A stretch of DNA of 64,000 bases, from positions 21,111 to 85,110 of the forward strand of contig JABFGB010000026.1 in the NCBI GenBank assembly GCA_013112715.1. Direction: 5' to 3'. The stretch comes from Chloroflexota bacterium. Its GTDB lineage: Bacteria > Chloroflexota > Anaerolineae > Aggregatilineales > J027. Within the stretch, counting starts at the first letter, position 1, and each line of letters starts with the position of its first letter. The notes beneath the pieces were generated by a model, which saw only the letters and a list, made by a program, of their open reading frames with translations, did no database searches and was not told where the DNA came from. This document shows, piece after piece, positions 16,232 to 24,205 of this stretch. The position numbers and the translations under genes were made by a program.

Positions 16232-16782
16232 AAACGACCTCCTTAACCTAAGGCCATGAAAATGCAAAAACGCCCATCCATGACACGATTTTTTTCCGAA
16301 AAACCGTTATCAGGGACGAGCGCCGTATTTTTCACCGAACTCGCGGTACCACCCTGTTTGCCCGGTCACATGACCAAGCCACTTGATTCCACCCATTAAC
16401 GCTAGGTTACGCGGAGCTACCTACACAGCAATCATGTTTTCAGCAGTCATGATGCCTTCAGCAGTCGGCTCAGGAGTGAATTCGGCGGGTTGCGGTGCTG
16501 TGGTGGCTTGCAGCCAATGGCCTCCACTCTCTGACAATTGCGCTTCCAATGGCCCGCGTACTGGTCTCCATCAATGCCTTTGGTGAAAATGAGTATGCCA
16601 GAAAGTTACCTAGGGGTCAATAGGATGGCCTTCTAACGGGGGAAACCTTAATGCCTTTTGTCATAATTTTGCCATATACCTCAACCACATCATTTTATTA
16701 AGGATTGAATTTTCAAGAACTACGCTAAAATAAACTATAATCCTATTTTCGTTGATCTACATTACGAGAAACGAGAAGTCGT
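16232..16782. other. Gene-free stretch between the pheS operon and the STAS operon
   Basis: The left 360 bases hold the T-box leader and its expression platform (- strand). The right part, about 16600-16782, is AT-rich and holds the divergent promoters. A TATAAT at 16736-16741 is a likely -10 box for the STAS operon, without a good -35 box. I see no gene in it. Confidence 0.7.
16312..16590 (-). ncRNA. T-box leader with Phe (UUC) specifier
   Basis: This tRNA-sensing riboswitch controls the downstream membrane protein and pheS. The canonical T-box bulge AGGGTGGTACCGCG is read on the - strand at 16355-16342, and the partner arm CTCGTCCCT of the antiterminator is at 16320-16312. Stem I is also readable: the base helix GGAG (16569-16566) with CTCC (16476-16473), the loop-E motif AGTA on the 5' side, and the distal AGAGAG motif. 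The triplet just before ACTCC is TTC at 16480-16478, a Phe codon, matching pheS. I could not define a strong intrinsic terminator after the antiterminator. U-rich stretches follow, so the output may be termination or sequestration of the strong ribosome site at 16231. Confidence 0.92.
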
Positions 16783-17121
16783 GTGGAACTCCAAACCAAA
16801 CAACTAAATCCCCAAGCAGTTCTCATACGCATCAACGGACGTTTTGATGCGGCAGTGGTTGAGCAGGTCAAACGGGTATGGATTGAAGACGAGACGATTC
16901 ATTTTGTCGTTGCCGACCTTTCGGAAACTACCTTTATTGACTCGATCGGCTTGGCGACCCTTGTCAGCGGCCTAAAATCCACTCGACAGCGGGGTGGCGA
17001 GCTCATTTTGTTGAAACCAACCGAACCTGTCAAAGTCATTTTGGAACTGACGCGCATGAACATGGTTTTTAAGATGGCCGCGACCCTAGATGAAGTGGAA
17101 GCCCTCACAAAAGCATCATGA
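16783..17121 (+). CDS. Anti-sigma factor antagonist, STAS domain
   Basis: This 112-residue single STAS domain protein is of the RsbV/SpoIIAA type. When unphosphorylated it binds the anti-sigma kinase and frees the target regulator. The phosphoacceptor is expected to be Ser54 in TFIDSIGLATL, the conserved site. Translation starts at a GTG. Its stop codon overlaps the start of the phosphatase gene (ATGA), which indicates translational coupling. It is the first gene of a four-gene + strand operon: STAS, PP2C phosphatase, anti-sigma kinase, receiver. No sigma factor gene is in the operon. Confidence 0.9.
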   Translation: MELQTKQLNPQAVLIRINGRFDAAVVEQVKRVWIEDETIHFVVADLSETTFIDSIGLATLVSGLKSTRQRGGELILLKPTEPVKVILELTRMNMVFKMAATLDEVEALTKAS

Positions 17122-18374
17122 CTGATCGAACGCTGGATGAGGTTTTCGCTTATAAAAAACGCATTGCCGAGCTTGAGTCTGAGCTTGACGAAATGACCAT
17201 TGCTTTAGCCCAAGCATGGGATCAGTTAGTGCCATTTTTGCAGGCTGCCCCCACCCAAGCCACCTCGACCCTCGATATTGTGCCTGTCCTCGAATCCATC
17301 ATCGCTGCTATTGATGCACGGATGGGTGGGGTTTATCTCAAACACGATGATGAATGGCTGACGATTCCGCTAGATGTGGTTAATGTACGTGATTTCTACA
17401 AACATCTTGACCGATTGGAATCGGGCCAGATCATCCATATGCACAACATTCCGGCATGGCATGGTAGGCCAACGCATTGGATGTTTATGCCCATTCTTAT
17501 TAATGGGAAAGTTGTTGGCGCAATCGGTGTGGGACTTGAGGAGGGCGAACGCGAATTTACAGCTTTGGATGCACGGGTATTGACCCGTATGACCGAACGC
17601 GCCGCCAGTCAAATCGTTGCCGCCAATTTAGCTGAAAGCCAAGCCCGCGAAGCCCAACTTGCCCGTGAAGTCCAAATCGCCAGTCTTATTCAACGGTCTA
17701 TCCAACCCTTGACTGTGCCACGGCTACCCACGATTGAAATGACCGCCCATTGGATGCCCGCCTCAACCGTTGGTGGTGACGCATGGGGCTGGGTACTACA
17801 GCCCTCTGGTCAACTGGCCTGCTTCATTCTGGATGTGGCGGGTAAGGGACTTCCAGCGGCATTGGGGGCGGTGTCGCTGCATACAGCCCTGAAAATGACC
17901 CTGCATCTCGGTCTAAACCCAGTGGATGCGCTGGCGACGGTGAACAATGAAGTCTATGAAGCCTATACCAATGCAGGCCTCTTGGCGACGGCTACCGTTA
18001 TAAGGATTGATCCGAATAGTGGTGAAGTTGAACATGCCAACGCTGGTCACACCCCGACCCTTCTACGGACTGGAAACAAGTGGTCGCTTTGGAACGCCTC
18101 AACCCCGCCGTTGGGGGTTTTGCCGGACATTAGCCCACAATGCGACTATCGAATTTTGCAATCAGGCGACCTGCTCATTTGTTATAGTGACGGGTTTAGC
18201 GAAATTGAGACCCCGCAGGGACTTTGGGGAACGCAGGGACTGTTACATGCGATCCCAGACCATGCCACGAGTGTTGAATTTGCCGTTCAAAATATCATAG
18301 CGGCGGTTGAAAATCTTCCGAATTATGGCGCTGCTGCTGATGACCAGACCATTATGGGCTTGTCGTTTTTATAG
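17118..18374 (+). CDS. GAF-PP2C (SpoIIE/RsbU-like) serine phosphatase
   Basis: This 418-residue cytoplasmic phosphatase is expected to dephosphorylate the STAS protein encoded just upstream. An N-terminal coiled coil (KKRIAELESELDEMTIALAQ) precedes a GAF-like sensor at about residues 50-170, then a linker helix (AREAQLAREVQIASLIQRSI). The PP2C domain at about residues 205-418 has the metal-binding acidic residues in VGGDAW, DVAGKGLPAAL, YSDGFSEIE and ADDQTIM. The motif reads GGDAW where most relatives have GGDFYD, which still keeps the metal Asp. There is no membrane segment, so the signal is probably cytoplasmic. Confidence 0.9.
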   Translation: MTDRTLDEVFAYKKRIAELESELDEMTIALAQAWDQLVPFLQAAPTQATSTLDIVPVLESIIAAIDARMGGVYLKHDDEWLTIPLDVVNVRDFYKHLDRLESGQIIHMHNIPAWHGRPTHWMFMPILINGKVVGAIGVGLEEGEREFTALDARVLTRMTERAASQIVAANLAESQAREAQLAREVQIASLIQRSIQPLTVPRLPTIEMTAHWMPASTVGGDAWGWVLQPSGQLACFILDVAGKGLPAALGAVSLHTALKMTLHLGLNPVDALATVNNEVYEAYTNAGLLATATVIRIDPNSGEVEHANAGHTPTLLRTGNKWSLWNASTPPLGVLPDISPQCDYRILQSGDLLICYSDGFSEIETPQGLWGTQGLLHAIPDHATSVEFAVQNIIAAVENLPNYGAAADDQTIMGLSFL

Positions 18375-18395
18375 AGATGGCCCAGCAAGGCATTG

Positions 18396-18797
18396 ATGAT
18401 GGTATATGACAAAATGATCATTGCTGCGGACTTCGCCGAACTGCATAAGGTTTCGGAGTTTATCGAAGGTGTACTTGACCGGATGGATTCCCACGCACGT
18501 TCTCAAATGGTCTTGGCAATCCACGAATTATGCCTCAATATTGTTGAACATGCCTATGCTGGGGCACCCGGTAGTATTGAATTAGAAGTCTTTTTAGAGG
18601 ACGGTCGGTTTGAACTGCAAGTCCATGATGATGGCCCACACGCCTATTTTGGTACACCCGAAATTGTTCCGCCCGATCCTAATGATTACCCCGAGGGTGG
18701 CTGGGGATTGTATATCTTGCATCAGGTTATGGACAATATCAACTATCGGCGGTTGGAAGCAGGTAATGAATGGCGACTGTTGAAAAATTTGGAGTAA
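18396..18797 (+). CDS. Anti-sigma regulatory factor, RsbW-like GHKL kinase
   Basis: This 133-residue HATPase_c protein phosphorylates the STAS protein and holds a target regulator. The N box is visible as VLAIHELCLNIVEHAYAG, followed by the G1-type VHDDGPHAYF and the GGWGLYILHQVMDNINY region. Three possible starts lie together (TTG 18393, ATG 18396, ATG 18399); a weak AAGG upstream fits either ATG. It is third in the partner-switching operon. Which sigma factor or effector it controls is not visible. Confidence 0.87.
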   Translation: MMVYDKMIIAADFAELHKVSEFIEGVLDRMDSHARSQMVLAIHELCLNIVEHAYAGAPGSIELEVFLEDGRFELQVHDDGPHAYFGTPEIVPPDPNDYPEGGWGLYILHQVMDNINYRRLEAGNEWRLLKNLE

Positions 18798-18804
18798 TCG
18801 AGTT

Positions 18805-19176
18805 ATGACCCCCCTTGTGTTAGTGGTAGATGATGAAAGCGTGACACGGCGGCTCGTCGCTTACACCCTAAAAACCTTAGGGATTGAGGTTATTGGGGCT
18901 GCGGACGGATATGAGGCGCTTGCTATCGCCAAAGAGCAGGTTTTTAACCTTGCGATTGTGGATATCGGCCTGCCGGATATGGACGGTTTTGAACTGATTC
19001 GTCAGCTTAAAGCTGATGATAAAAATGCCAACATACCCATTATAACTTTTACGGCACGGAACGAACCCCAAGATGAGGCCGTAGCCTTTGAATTAGGCGC
19101 GGTTGGGTTTCTTTATAAACCATTTAGTACCCAAGAACTGCGTGAGATTGTGACCCGTCATCTGCAAATGGAATAG
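18805..19176 (+). CDS. Single-domain response regulator (CheY-like)
   Basis: This 123-residue receiver domain has no output domain. The acidic pocket is VVDDES at the N-terminus, the phosphoacceptor is Asp53 in LAIVDIGLPDMDGF, and the switch residues are Thr in ITFTARNE and Lys in FLYKPFS. It ends the partner-switching operon and converges with the histidine kinase gene, 34 bases away, which is its most likely phosphodonor. This suggests that a two-component signal is combined with partner switching. Confidence 0.9.
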   Translation: MTPLVLVVDDESVTRRLVAYTLKTLGIEVIGAADGYEALAIAKEQVFNLAIVDIGLPDMDGFELIRQLKADDKNANIPIITFTARNEPQDEAVAFELGAVGFLYKPFSTQELREIVTRHLQME

Positions 19177-19210
19177 CCTTGCTGCTACCCGATTTTTTGA
19201 GGCCAGTGGG

Positions 19211-21511
19211 TTAATCCCCAACGGGTAATTTGCCAACATCAGACAAATGTCCGGTATTTTCATATTTGCGTTCAATAGGTAGGCTCAGGGTAAATTTAAA
19301 GAGACTGCCGTGCCCTACCTCACTTTCCACCTCAATTTTTCCACCCATCAATTGTACAAGCTGCTGCGCGATTGCCAAACCCAGCCCTGTTCCTCCATAC
19401 CGTCGAGTGGTTGACCCATTCCCTTGTATAAAACTATCGAAAATTCGAGCGATTTGGTCTGGGGGGATACCGATACCCGTGTCGCGCACCTCAAAATGCA
19501 GCCGGGCCAGCGCTTGTGTGATGGAGACCTGCCGAACTGCAATTCGTATTTCCCCCTCCTGTGTAAATTTCACCGCGTTGCTGGCAAGATTGTAAAGCAC
19601 TTGGTACAGTCGGGTTCTATCACCAATAACCCGCACTACTGGTTCTATCTCCACCGCAAAGGTCAGGTGTTTGGCCTGCAACTGCCGTTCCAAATTCGCC
19701 TGTACCTCAGCGACCAATTTATTTAGGTCAATGAGTTCATTTTCGAGCACCAATCGTCCCGCTTCAATTTTGGAGAAATCCAAGACGCTGTTCACGATAT
19801 ACAGGAGTTTTTGGCTGCTTTCGTGGGCGGCTTCCGTAAAATCGTGCTGTTCAGAGTTAAGAGGGGTCTCCAACAGCAGTTCCAACATACCAATAATGCC
19901 CGTCATGGGAGTGCGCAGTTCATGGCTCATCTTCGATATGAACTCACTTTTGATTTTTGCTAGGCGAAGCTCTTCATCGCGGGCCTGAATGAGCAGATGG
20001 GCATTTTGCTGCCGTTCCAACAAGCGGGCATAACTTTCGGCAATCGTTCGAAGCGTGGTAATTTCCTCCGGCAGCCATTCACGGGTTCGCCGTCTTTCCT
20101 CAAACCCAATGAATCCTTGCAATTGACCCCCCAAATAGAAGGGCAGCACCAAAACGGTCTCAATTTTTTGGCGTATTAGAAATTCACGTATATCGGGAGG
20201 CAGTTCGGAATTATGAGTGGGTGCAATCACCCCATTGTGCGTGAGCAGCGGCACAAGGGATGGGAAAAGCTCCGCGTAAGGTATACCTTGATGAGGCTCG
20301 AATTGGCTTTGAATTTCTGAGGCACACCATTCCAACACATTATCCATCAGGGGTTCATTGACTCTGAAGTGGAATACGAAGGCCCGTGTCACATCAAAAA
20401 ATTTGCCGGTGATCGCCAATGCTTTTTGCATGACCTCATCGGCATGTTCATGGTACAAAAATAGATTGGTGATCTGCCCCAAGGCCTGTTCGAGTTCCAA
20501 CAATCGTGCCTGACGTTGCTTGGCACGCGCTGCATCGGTGACATCTCGGTAATGCCATAGATTCCCTAAATGTTTCCCAGCAAAAGTGATGGGCGCATAA
20601 TCACGCTCCAATACCCGTCCATCTTTGAGCACCAGTTCTTCGGCCACCACTATTGTTCGGGCGGCTAGAATGGCATCAACACGCTCATTGAAATCTGGTT
20701 CAGCAAATAAATGCCGAGAGGCTTCAGTAACTTTGCAGCAGTCACTCCCAATGAGCAATTGTGGTGAGACAGGGATCATGAAAAGGTTACAAAAGGCTTC
20801 ATTGATTAGAACAATCTCACGATGTTCATTTTCTACCAAGACCCCATCTTGTAGATTCTCAATCAGGGTGCTTAGACGTTGCGTGGTGAGTTGGAGTTCA
20901 TCGTGAATTTTTTTCCCGTCGGCTATGCGGCCTCGTAATTCTTGTTCGTGATCAGCTTCTAATTGATTACGATGATGGATGGACAGGACGAGCAGCGTAT
21001 TGACGAAGGTCAAGAACAGGATGGAAAAAAGGATTTCGTCTTGGGGAAGAAAAGCCCATAAGATCAACAGAGGCAATATCGAAAGTGTCGCAATGATGAT
21101 GGTGGTACGCATGGACAGCAGTAGACCACTGAGCAGCACGACAACCACCAAATAAATCGCGTATCCCCCTATGACCGATGAGTCAATGATAATGGAGGTA
21201 TAGATACCTAAAAAGGTAAGGGCGACCGCCAGACGTGCCGCCAATTTATAATATGATGAACGACTGAGGCGGTAGATAACAGATAGCCCTATTAAAATAA
21301 GAAAGATAAGCCCTAACTCAATATCTTGAACAATGCGACGCTGGTTGCTTACTTCAACGCTTAAAACAAGGCTGACAAGGGTAAGTCCAATAAATAGAAT
21401 GAGCAGTGAGGTTAAGAGACGCGCTTGTCGTCTCGCATCAGGATACTCAAGCGAAGGATGTGGCCGGGTTAGCAGCTGCCAAAGATTCTCAAAATATTGA
21501 GTCGGGTTCAT
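19211..21511 (-). CDS. Membrane histidine kinase with PAS and GAF input
   Basis: This 766-residue sensor kinase begins with a cytoplasmic segment, then about six membrane helices (roughly residues 30-165), a coiled coil, a PAS domain (about 205-320), a GAF domain (about 340-490), a second coiled coil, a HisKA domain with phospho-His530 in KMSHELRTPMTG, and a HATPase_c domain with N box NLASNAVKFT, G1 DTGIGIPPD and G2 RRYGGTGLGLAIA. There is no receiver domain, so the single-domain receiver encoded convergently is a natural partner. The signal is unknown. Confidence 0.93.
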   Translation of the reverse strand: MNPTQYFENLWQLLTRPHPSLEYPDARRQARLLTSLLILFIGLTLVSLVLSVEVSNQRRIVQDIELGLIFLILIGLSVIYRLSRSSYYKLAARLAVALTFLGIYTSIIIDSSVIGGYAIYLVVVVLLSGLLLSMRTTIIIATLSILPLLILWAFLPQDEILFSILFLTFVNTLLVLSIHHRNQLEADHEQELRGRIADGKKIHDELQLTTQRLSTLIENLQDGVLVENEHREIVLINEAFCNLFMIPVSPQLLIGSDCCKVTEASRHLFAEPDFNERVDAILAARTIVVAEELVLKDGRVLERDYAPITFAGKHLGNLWHYRDVTDAARAKQRQARLLELEQALGQITNLFLYHEHADEVMQKALAITGKFFDVTRAFVFHFRVNEPLMDNVLEWCASEIQSQFEPHQGIPYAELFPSLVPLLTHNGVIAPTHNSELPPDIREFLIRQKIETVLVLPFYLGGQLQGFIGFEERRRTREWLPEEITTLRTIAESYARLLERQQNAHLLIQARDEELRLAKIKSEFISKMSHELRTPMTGIIGMLELLLETPLNSEQHDFTEAAHESSQKLLYIVNSVLDFSKIEAGRLVLENELIDLNKLVAEVQANLERQLQAKHLTFAVEIEPVVRVIGDRTRLYQVLYNLASNAVKFTQEGEIRIAVRQVSITQALARLHFEVRDTGIGIPPDQIARIFDSFIQGNGSTTRRYGGTGLGLAIAQQLVQLMGGKIEVESEVGHGSLFKFTLSLPIERKYENTGHLSDVGKLPVGD

Positions 21512-21660
21512 GTCATACTATTATAAATCATCGCAAACTATCTTATAGATAAGCATAGCACAGACCACCAAAGATGGCTCTTAATATTTCCATTATCTAA
21601 CGTATCTGCTCCTTTGGAAAAAGTTGAAAAAAAAGACTACCCCCCTGATAAAAAATAGAG

Positions 21661-21683
21661 TATAATAGTTAAACGCTTAACTA
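21661..21683 (+). promoter_or_regulatory. -10 box overlapped by a LacI-type operator
   Basis: TATAAT at 21661-21666 touches the near-palindrome TAGTTAAACGCTTAACTA (21666-21683): seven-base arms around a centre containing CG, the layout of LacI-family operators. It lies 33 bases before the lacI-type gene start, so autoregulation is likely. No good -35 box is visible. Confidence 0.65.
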
Positions 21684-21715
21684 CTATTTATTTTTAAGCT
21701 CAGATTGAATTTTTT

Positions 21716-22738
21716 ATGCCAACCTTAGCTGAAGTTGCTGAAAAAGCAGGCGTTTCGATCGCTACTGTCTCAAAAGTGCTATCCAATACCCCGTATTTCA
21801 CCGAGGAAACTCGCCGCAAAGTCATGTCGGCGGTTGAGGAATTAGGGTATTTGCCAAATTTGGCGGCCCGTGCGCTGTCCTCTGGCAAAACCCATCTCAT
21901 TGGAGTGGTCTTCCCCTACGTCTATGAAGGCATCTTCACGGATCCGCTTGTGCAATATATTTTGGAAGGTGTCGAAGCCGAATGTAATGAACGTGGTTAC
22001 AACATCCTTCTCAGCACACCCCGCCTCAACCCTGATGGGCCAGACGAGAATTATCGTCGTTTGCTCCGCAGCAGTTATTTGGATGGCATTGTTGCTTTAG
22101 ATAATGTCCCCCTCAGTTCGGTACTGTCACCCGACCTGCGGAAGAATACGCCAGCAGTTGCTATCGGCTATGGCGATCATCCCAATTATGTTCGCAGCGA
22201 CGATCTACAGGGCAGTACCGCTTTGATGGAGCATGTCATTAGTTTGGGGCATCGGCGCATCGGGATATTGACTGTTGATGAGTCCCTGCACTATTCCATT
22301 CAAATGCGCCATGTAGGACTGGATCAGGTGGCGGAGGAAGCCGGGTTAAATTATGCCCATCTGCCTAAATATGATCGAGGCGATTTTTCAATCGCTAGCG
22401 GAATGCAGGGGGCATCAGCGCTTTTGGAACAATACGACGACCTGACTGCGCTGGTTTGCATCAATGACCGTATGGCGTTAGGGGCGATTCAGCAAGTTCA
22501 AAAAATGGGCCTGAAAGTGCCTGATGACATTACTATTGTCGGTTATGACGATATCCTCTCGGCTCAATTATTTTCCCCGGCACTGACCACGATTGACCAG
22601 CGTGCGCCAGAGCTAGGGCATCGGGCAGCCCAAATGTTATTTGCGCTTCTCAATAATGAAAATCCCGACTCGGTGGTTATTCCGACCCAACTGCGTGTCC
22701 GAGAATCATCGGCTCCACCGAAAGTGTCTCGCCAATAA
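21716..22738 (+). CDS. LacI-family transcriptional regulator of the galactoside-type operon
   Basis: This 340-residue DNA-binding repressor has the N-terminal HTH and hinge helix (AEVAEKAGVSIATVSKVLSN, YLPNLAARALSSGKT) and a periplasmic-binding-protein-like sensor domain starting IGVVFPYVYEG and ending with the core-closing IVGYDDILSAQLFSPALTTI. It is the first gene of a + strand block with a sugar-binding protein, two permeases and GH42/GH31 enzymes, which are its likely targets. The near-palindrome upstream suggests it represses itself. The ligand is not known; a galactoside or its product is an inference from the neighbours. Confidence 0.92.
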   Translation: MPTLAEVAEKAGVSIATVSKVLSNTPYFTEETRRKVMSAVEELGYLPNLAARALSSGKTHLIGVVFPYVYEGIFTDPLVQYILEGVEAECNERGYNILLSTPRLNPDGPDENYRRLLRSSYLDGIVALDNVPLSSVLSPDLRKNTPAVAIGYGDHPNYVRSDDLQGSTALMEHVISLGHRRIGILTVDESLHYSIQMRHVGLDQVAEEAGLNYAHLPKYDRGDFSIASGMQGASALLEQYDDLTALVCINDRMALGAIQQVQKMGLKVPDDITIVGYDDILSAQLFSPALTTIDQRAPELGHRAAQMLFALLNNENPDSVVIPTQLRVRESSAPPKVSRQ

Positions 22739-22770
22739 AAATTCCATTGGAAAGGAGAACGTCTTAGCGA

Positions 22771-22800
22771 TTGAAAAAAGCGGGAATTGATTTTTATACC
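22771..22800 (+). promoter_or_regulatory. Candidate promoter for the sugar transport operon
   Basis: TTGAAA and TATACC are separated by 18 bases, 47 bases before the binding-protein gene. A separate promoter here would let the transporter be expressed apart from the regulator gene. Confidence 0.4.
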
Positions 22801-22846
22801 CTTGTTTGCTTTGAATCCGTTTCGAGTGATTTAGGAGGTCTCTAAG

Positions 22847-24112
22847 ATGTTTAAGCGTTTACTCGTATTGGTGATTCTGGCAGCGCTATTGCTGCCCATA
22901 TTTGCCGTCAATGCACAGGATGAAATCACCCTGCGTTGGCGTACCCGCCCTGACAATCAGGCCGAAATTGATGTTTACCAAGCTGCCAGCGACGAAATTG
23001 AGGCCGCGTGGGATGGTGTAACCCTACAATATGAACCCGGTGGTTCCGAAACCGCCAGCTATCAGGACGTGCTGATTACTGAACTGACGGGTGGCACTGC
23101 CCCTGATGTGTTCTGGATTCCCGGCACCGATGTGGCCCGTTTTGCCAAATTAGGCTTGATCCTGAATCTGAACGACCTTGCGGCCCAGTCCGAAGGTTTC
23201 AGCATTGAAGATTTCTATCCCCAAATTATGGAACACCTCACCTACTCACTGGATGGCAGTGACACACTGTGGGGTCTGCCCCGCGATGCCTCGGCATTTG
23301 CCATCTACTACAACGAAGACCTTTTTGACGAAGCAGGCCTAGATTACCCGGCGGAAGGCTGGACATGGGAAGACTTCCGTGCCGCTGGTGAAGAAATCAC
23401 GGCGCTGGGTGGTGACATCAAAGGCTTCGGTATGAGCAACTGGTGGGGGCCATATGGCTACTTTATCAACGCCGCTGGCTCCAGCTTCTTCAATGAAGAC
23501 TATACGGGTTGTGGCCTAGCGAATGAAAATACGGTAACTGGTTTGGATTTTATGGCGAGCCTCTATAATGATGGCCTAGCTGTACCTTATGGAGAAGACC
23601 CTGAACCTGTCTTCCTCGCGGGCAATGTTGGCATGTTCATGAATGGTCGTTGGGCGACTCCCGGCGTGGTGGCAAATGCCACATTCGGTTGGAATGTCGC
23701 CGAACTACCTGTTGGCCCCGGCGGCCCCAGCAACTGGCTGTTCTGGGGCGCATATGTGGTTAACGCCAACACCGAACACCCACAGGAAGCATGGGAATTG
23801 GTCATGAAACTGACTAGCCCTGAAATTCAAGGCAAGATCGCTGGTTTGGGTGCCAATATCCCCAGTCGCGTGGGTGGTTCAGGTGTGGATGACTTCCTCG
23901 CCACCTTCGCTGATTTGGAACTGAACAACCAAGCCTTTGTCAATGGTTTGGGTTATGGTGTCGCTGAAAATCCCGTTTGGGCAGGGGACTGGTCCAGCAT
24001 CGGCACTGCGCTTGACAGTGGTGTTGCTGCTGTGGTTGCTGGCGATCTATCCGCTCAGGAATTCGCCGACACCATCTGTGCTCAGGTTGATCCATTCTTT
24101 GCTACTGAATAA
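22847..24112 (+). CDS. Sugar ABC transporter substrate-binding protein (family 1)
   Basis: This exported 421-residue binding protein delivers a sugar or oligosaccharide to the permeases encoded downstream. A signal peptide is clear (MFKRLLVLVILAALLLPIFA, cleavage after NAQ), with no lipobox Cys, so it may be free or anchored in another way. The body has the family features GGTAPDVFWIPG, YNEDLFDEAGLDYP, WTWEDFRAAGEEI and GMSNWWGPYG. GGAGG lies eight bases before the ATG. The gene is followed by a strong hairpin that probably sets its expression above that of the permeases. No ATPase gene is in this operon, so a shared MsmX/MalK-like ATPase is likely used. Confidence 0.92.
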   Translation: MFKRLLVLVILAALLLPIFAVNAQDEITLRWRTRPDNQAEIDVYQAASDEIEAAWDGVTLQYEPGGSETASYQDVLITELTGGTAPDVFWIPGTDVARFAKLGLILNLNDLAAQSEGFSIEDFYPQIMEHLTYSLDGSDTLWGLPRDASAFAIYYNEDLFDEAGLDYPAEGWTWEDFRAAGEEITALGGDIKGFGMSNWWGPYGYFINAAGSSFFNEDYTGCGLANENTVTGLDFMASLYNDGLAVPYGEDPEPVFLAGNVGMFMNGRWATPGVVANATFGWNVAELPVGPGGPSNWLFWGAYVVNANTEHPQEAWELVMKLTSPEIQGKIAGLGANIPSRVGGSGVDDFLATFADLELNNQAFVNGLGYGVAENPVWAGDWSSIGTALDSGVAAVVAGDLSAQEFADTICAQVDPFFATE

Positions 24113-24132
24113 AACATCGGTGCAATCTTCAT

Positions 24133-24162
24133 GGGGGGGATGGGTAATCCTCCCCTTTTTTT
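24133..24162 (+). terminator. Strong intra-operon terminator between binding protein and permease
   Basis: GGGGGGGAT pairs over nine positions with ATCCTCCCC across a five-base loop and is followed by seven T. In an operon this acts as an attenuator, so the binding protein is made in excess over the permeases. Confidence 0.85.
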
Positions 24163-24205
24163 CCCCGATAATTATTTGAGCTACGACAAGGGGGATGGAA
24201 ATTAC

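Noticed and set aside
16383..16586. Short + strand open frame within the T-box leader
   Set aside because: The region forms the conserved T-box on the opposite strand. No ribosome site or coding-like composition supports a protein.
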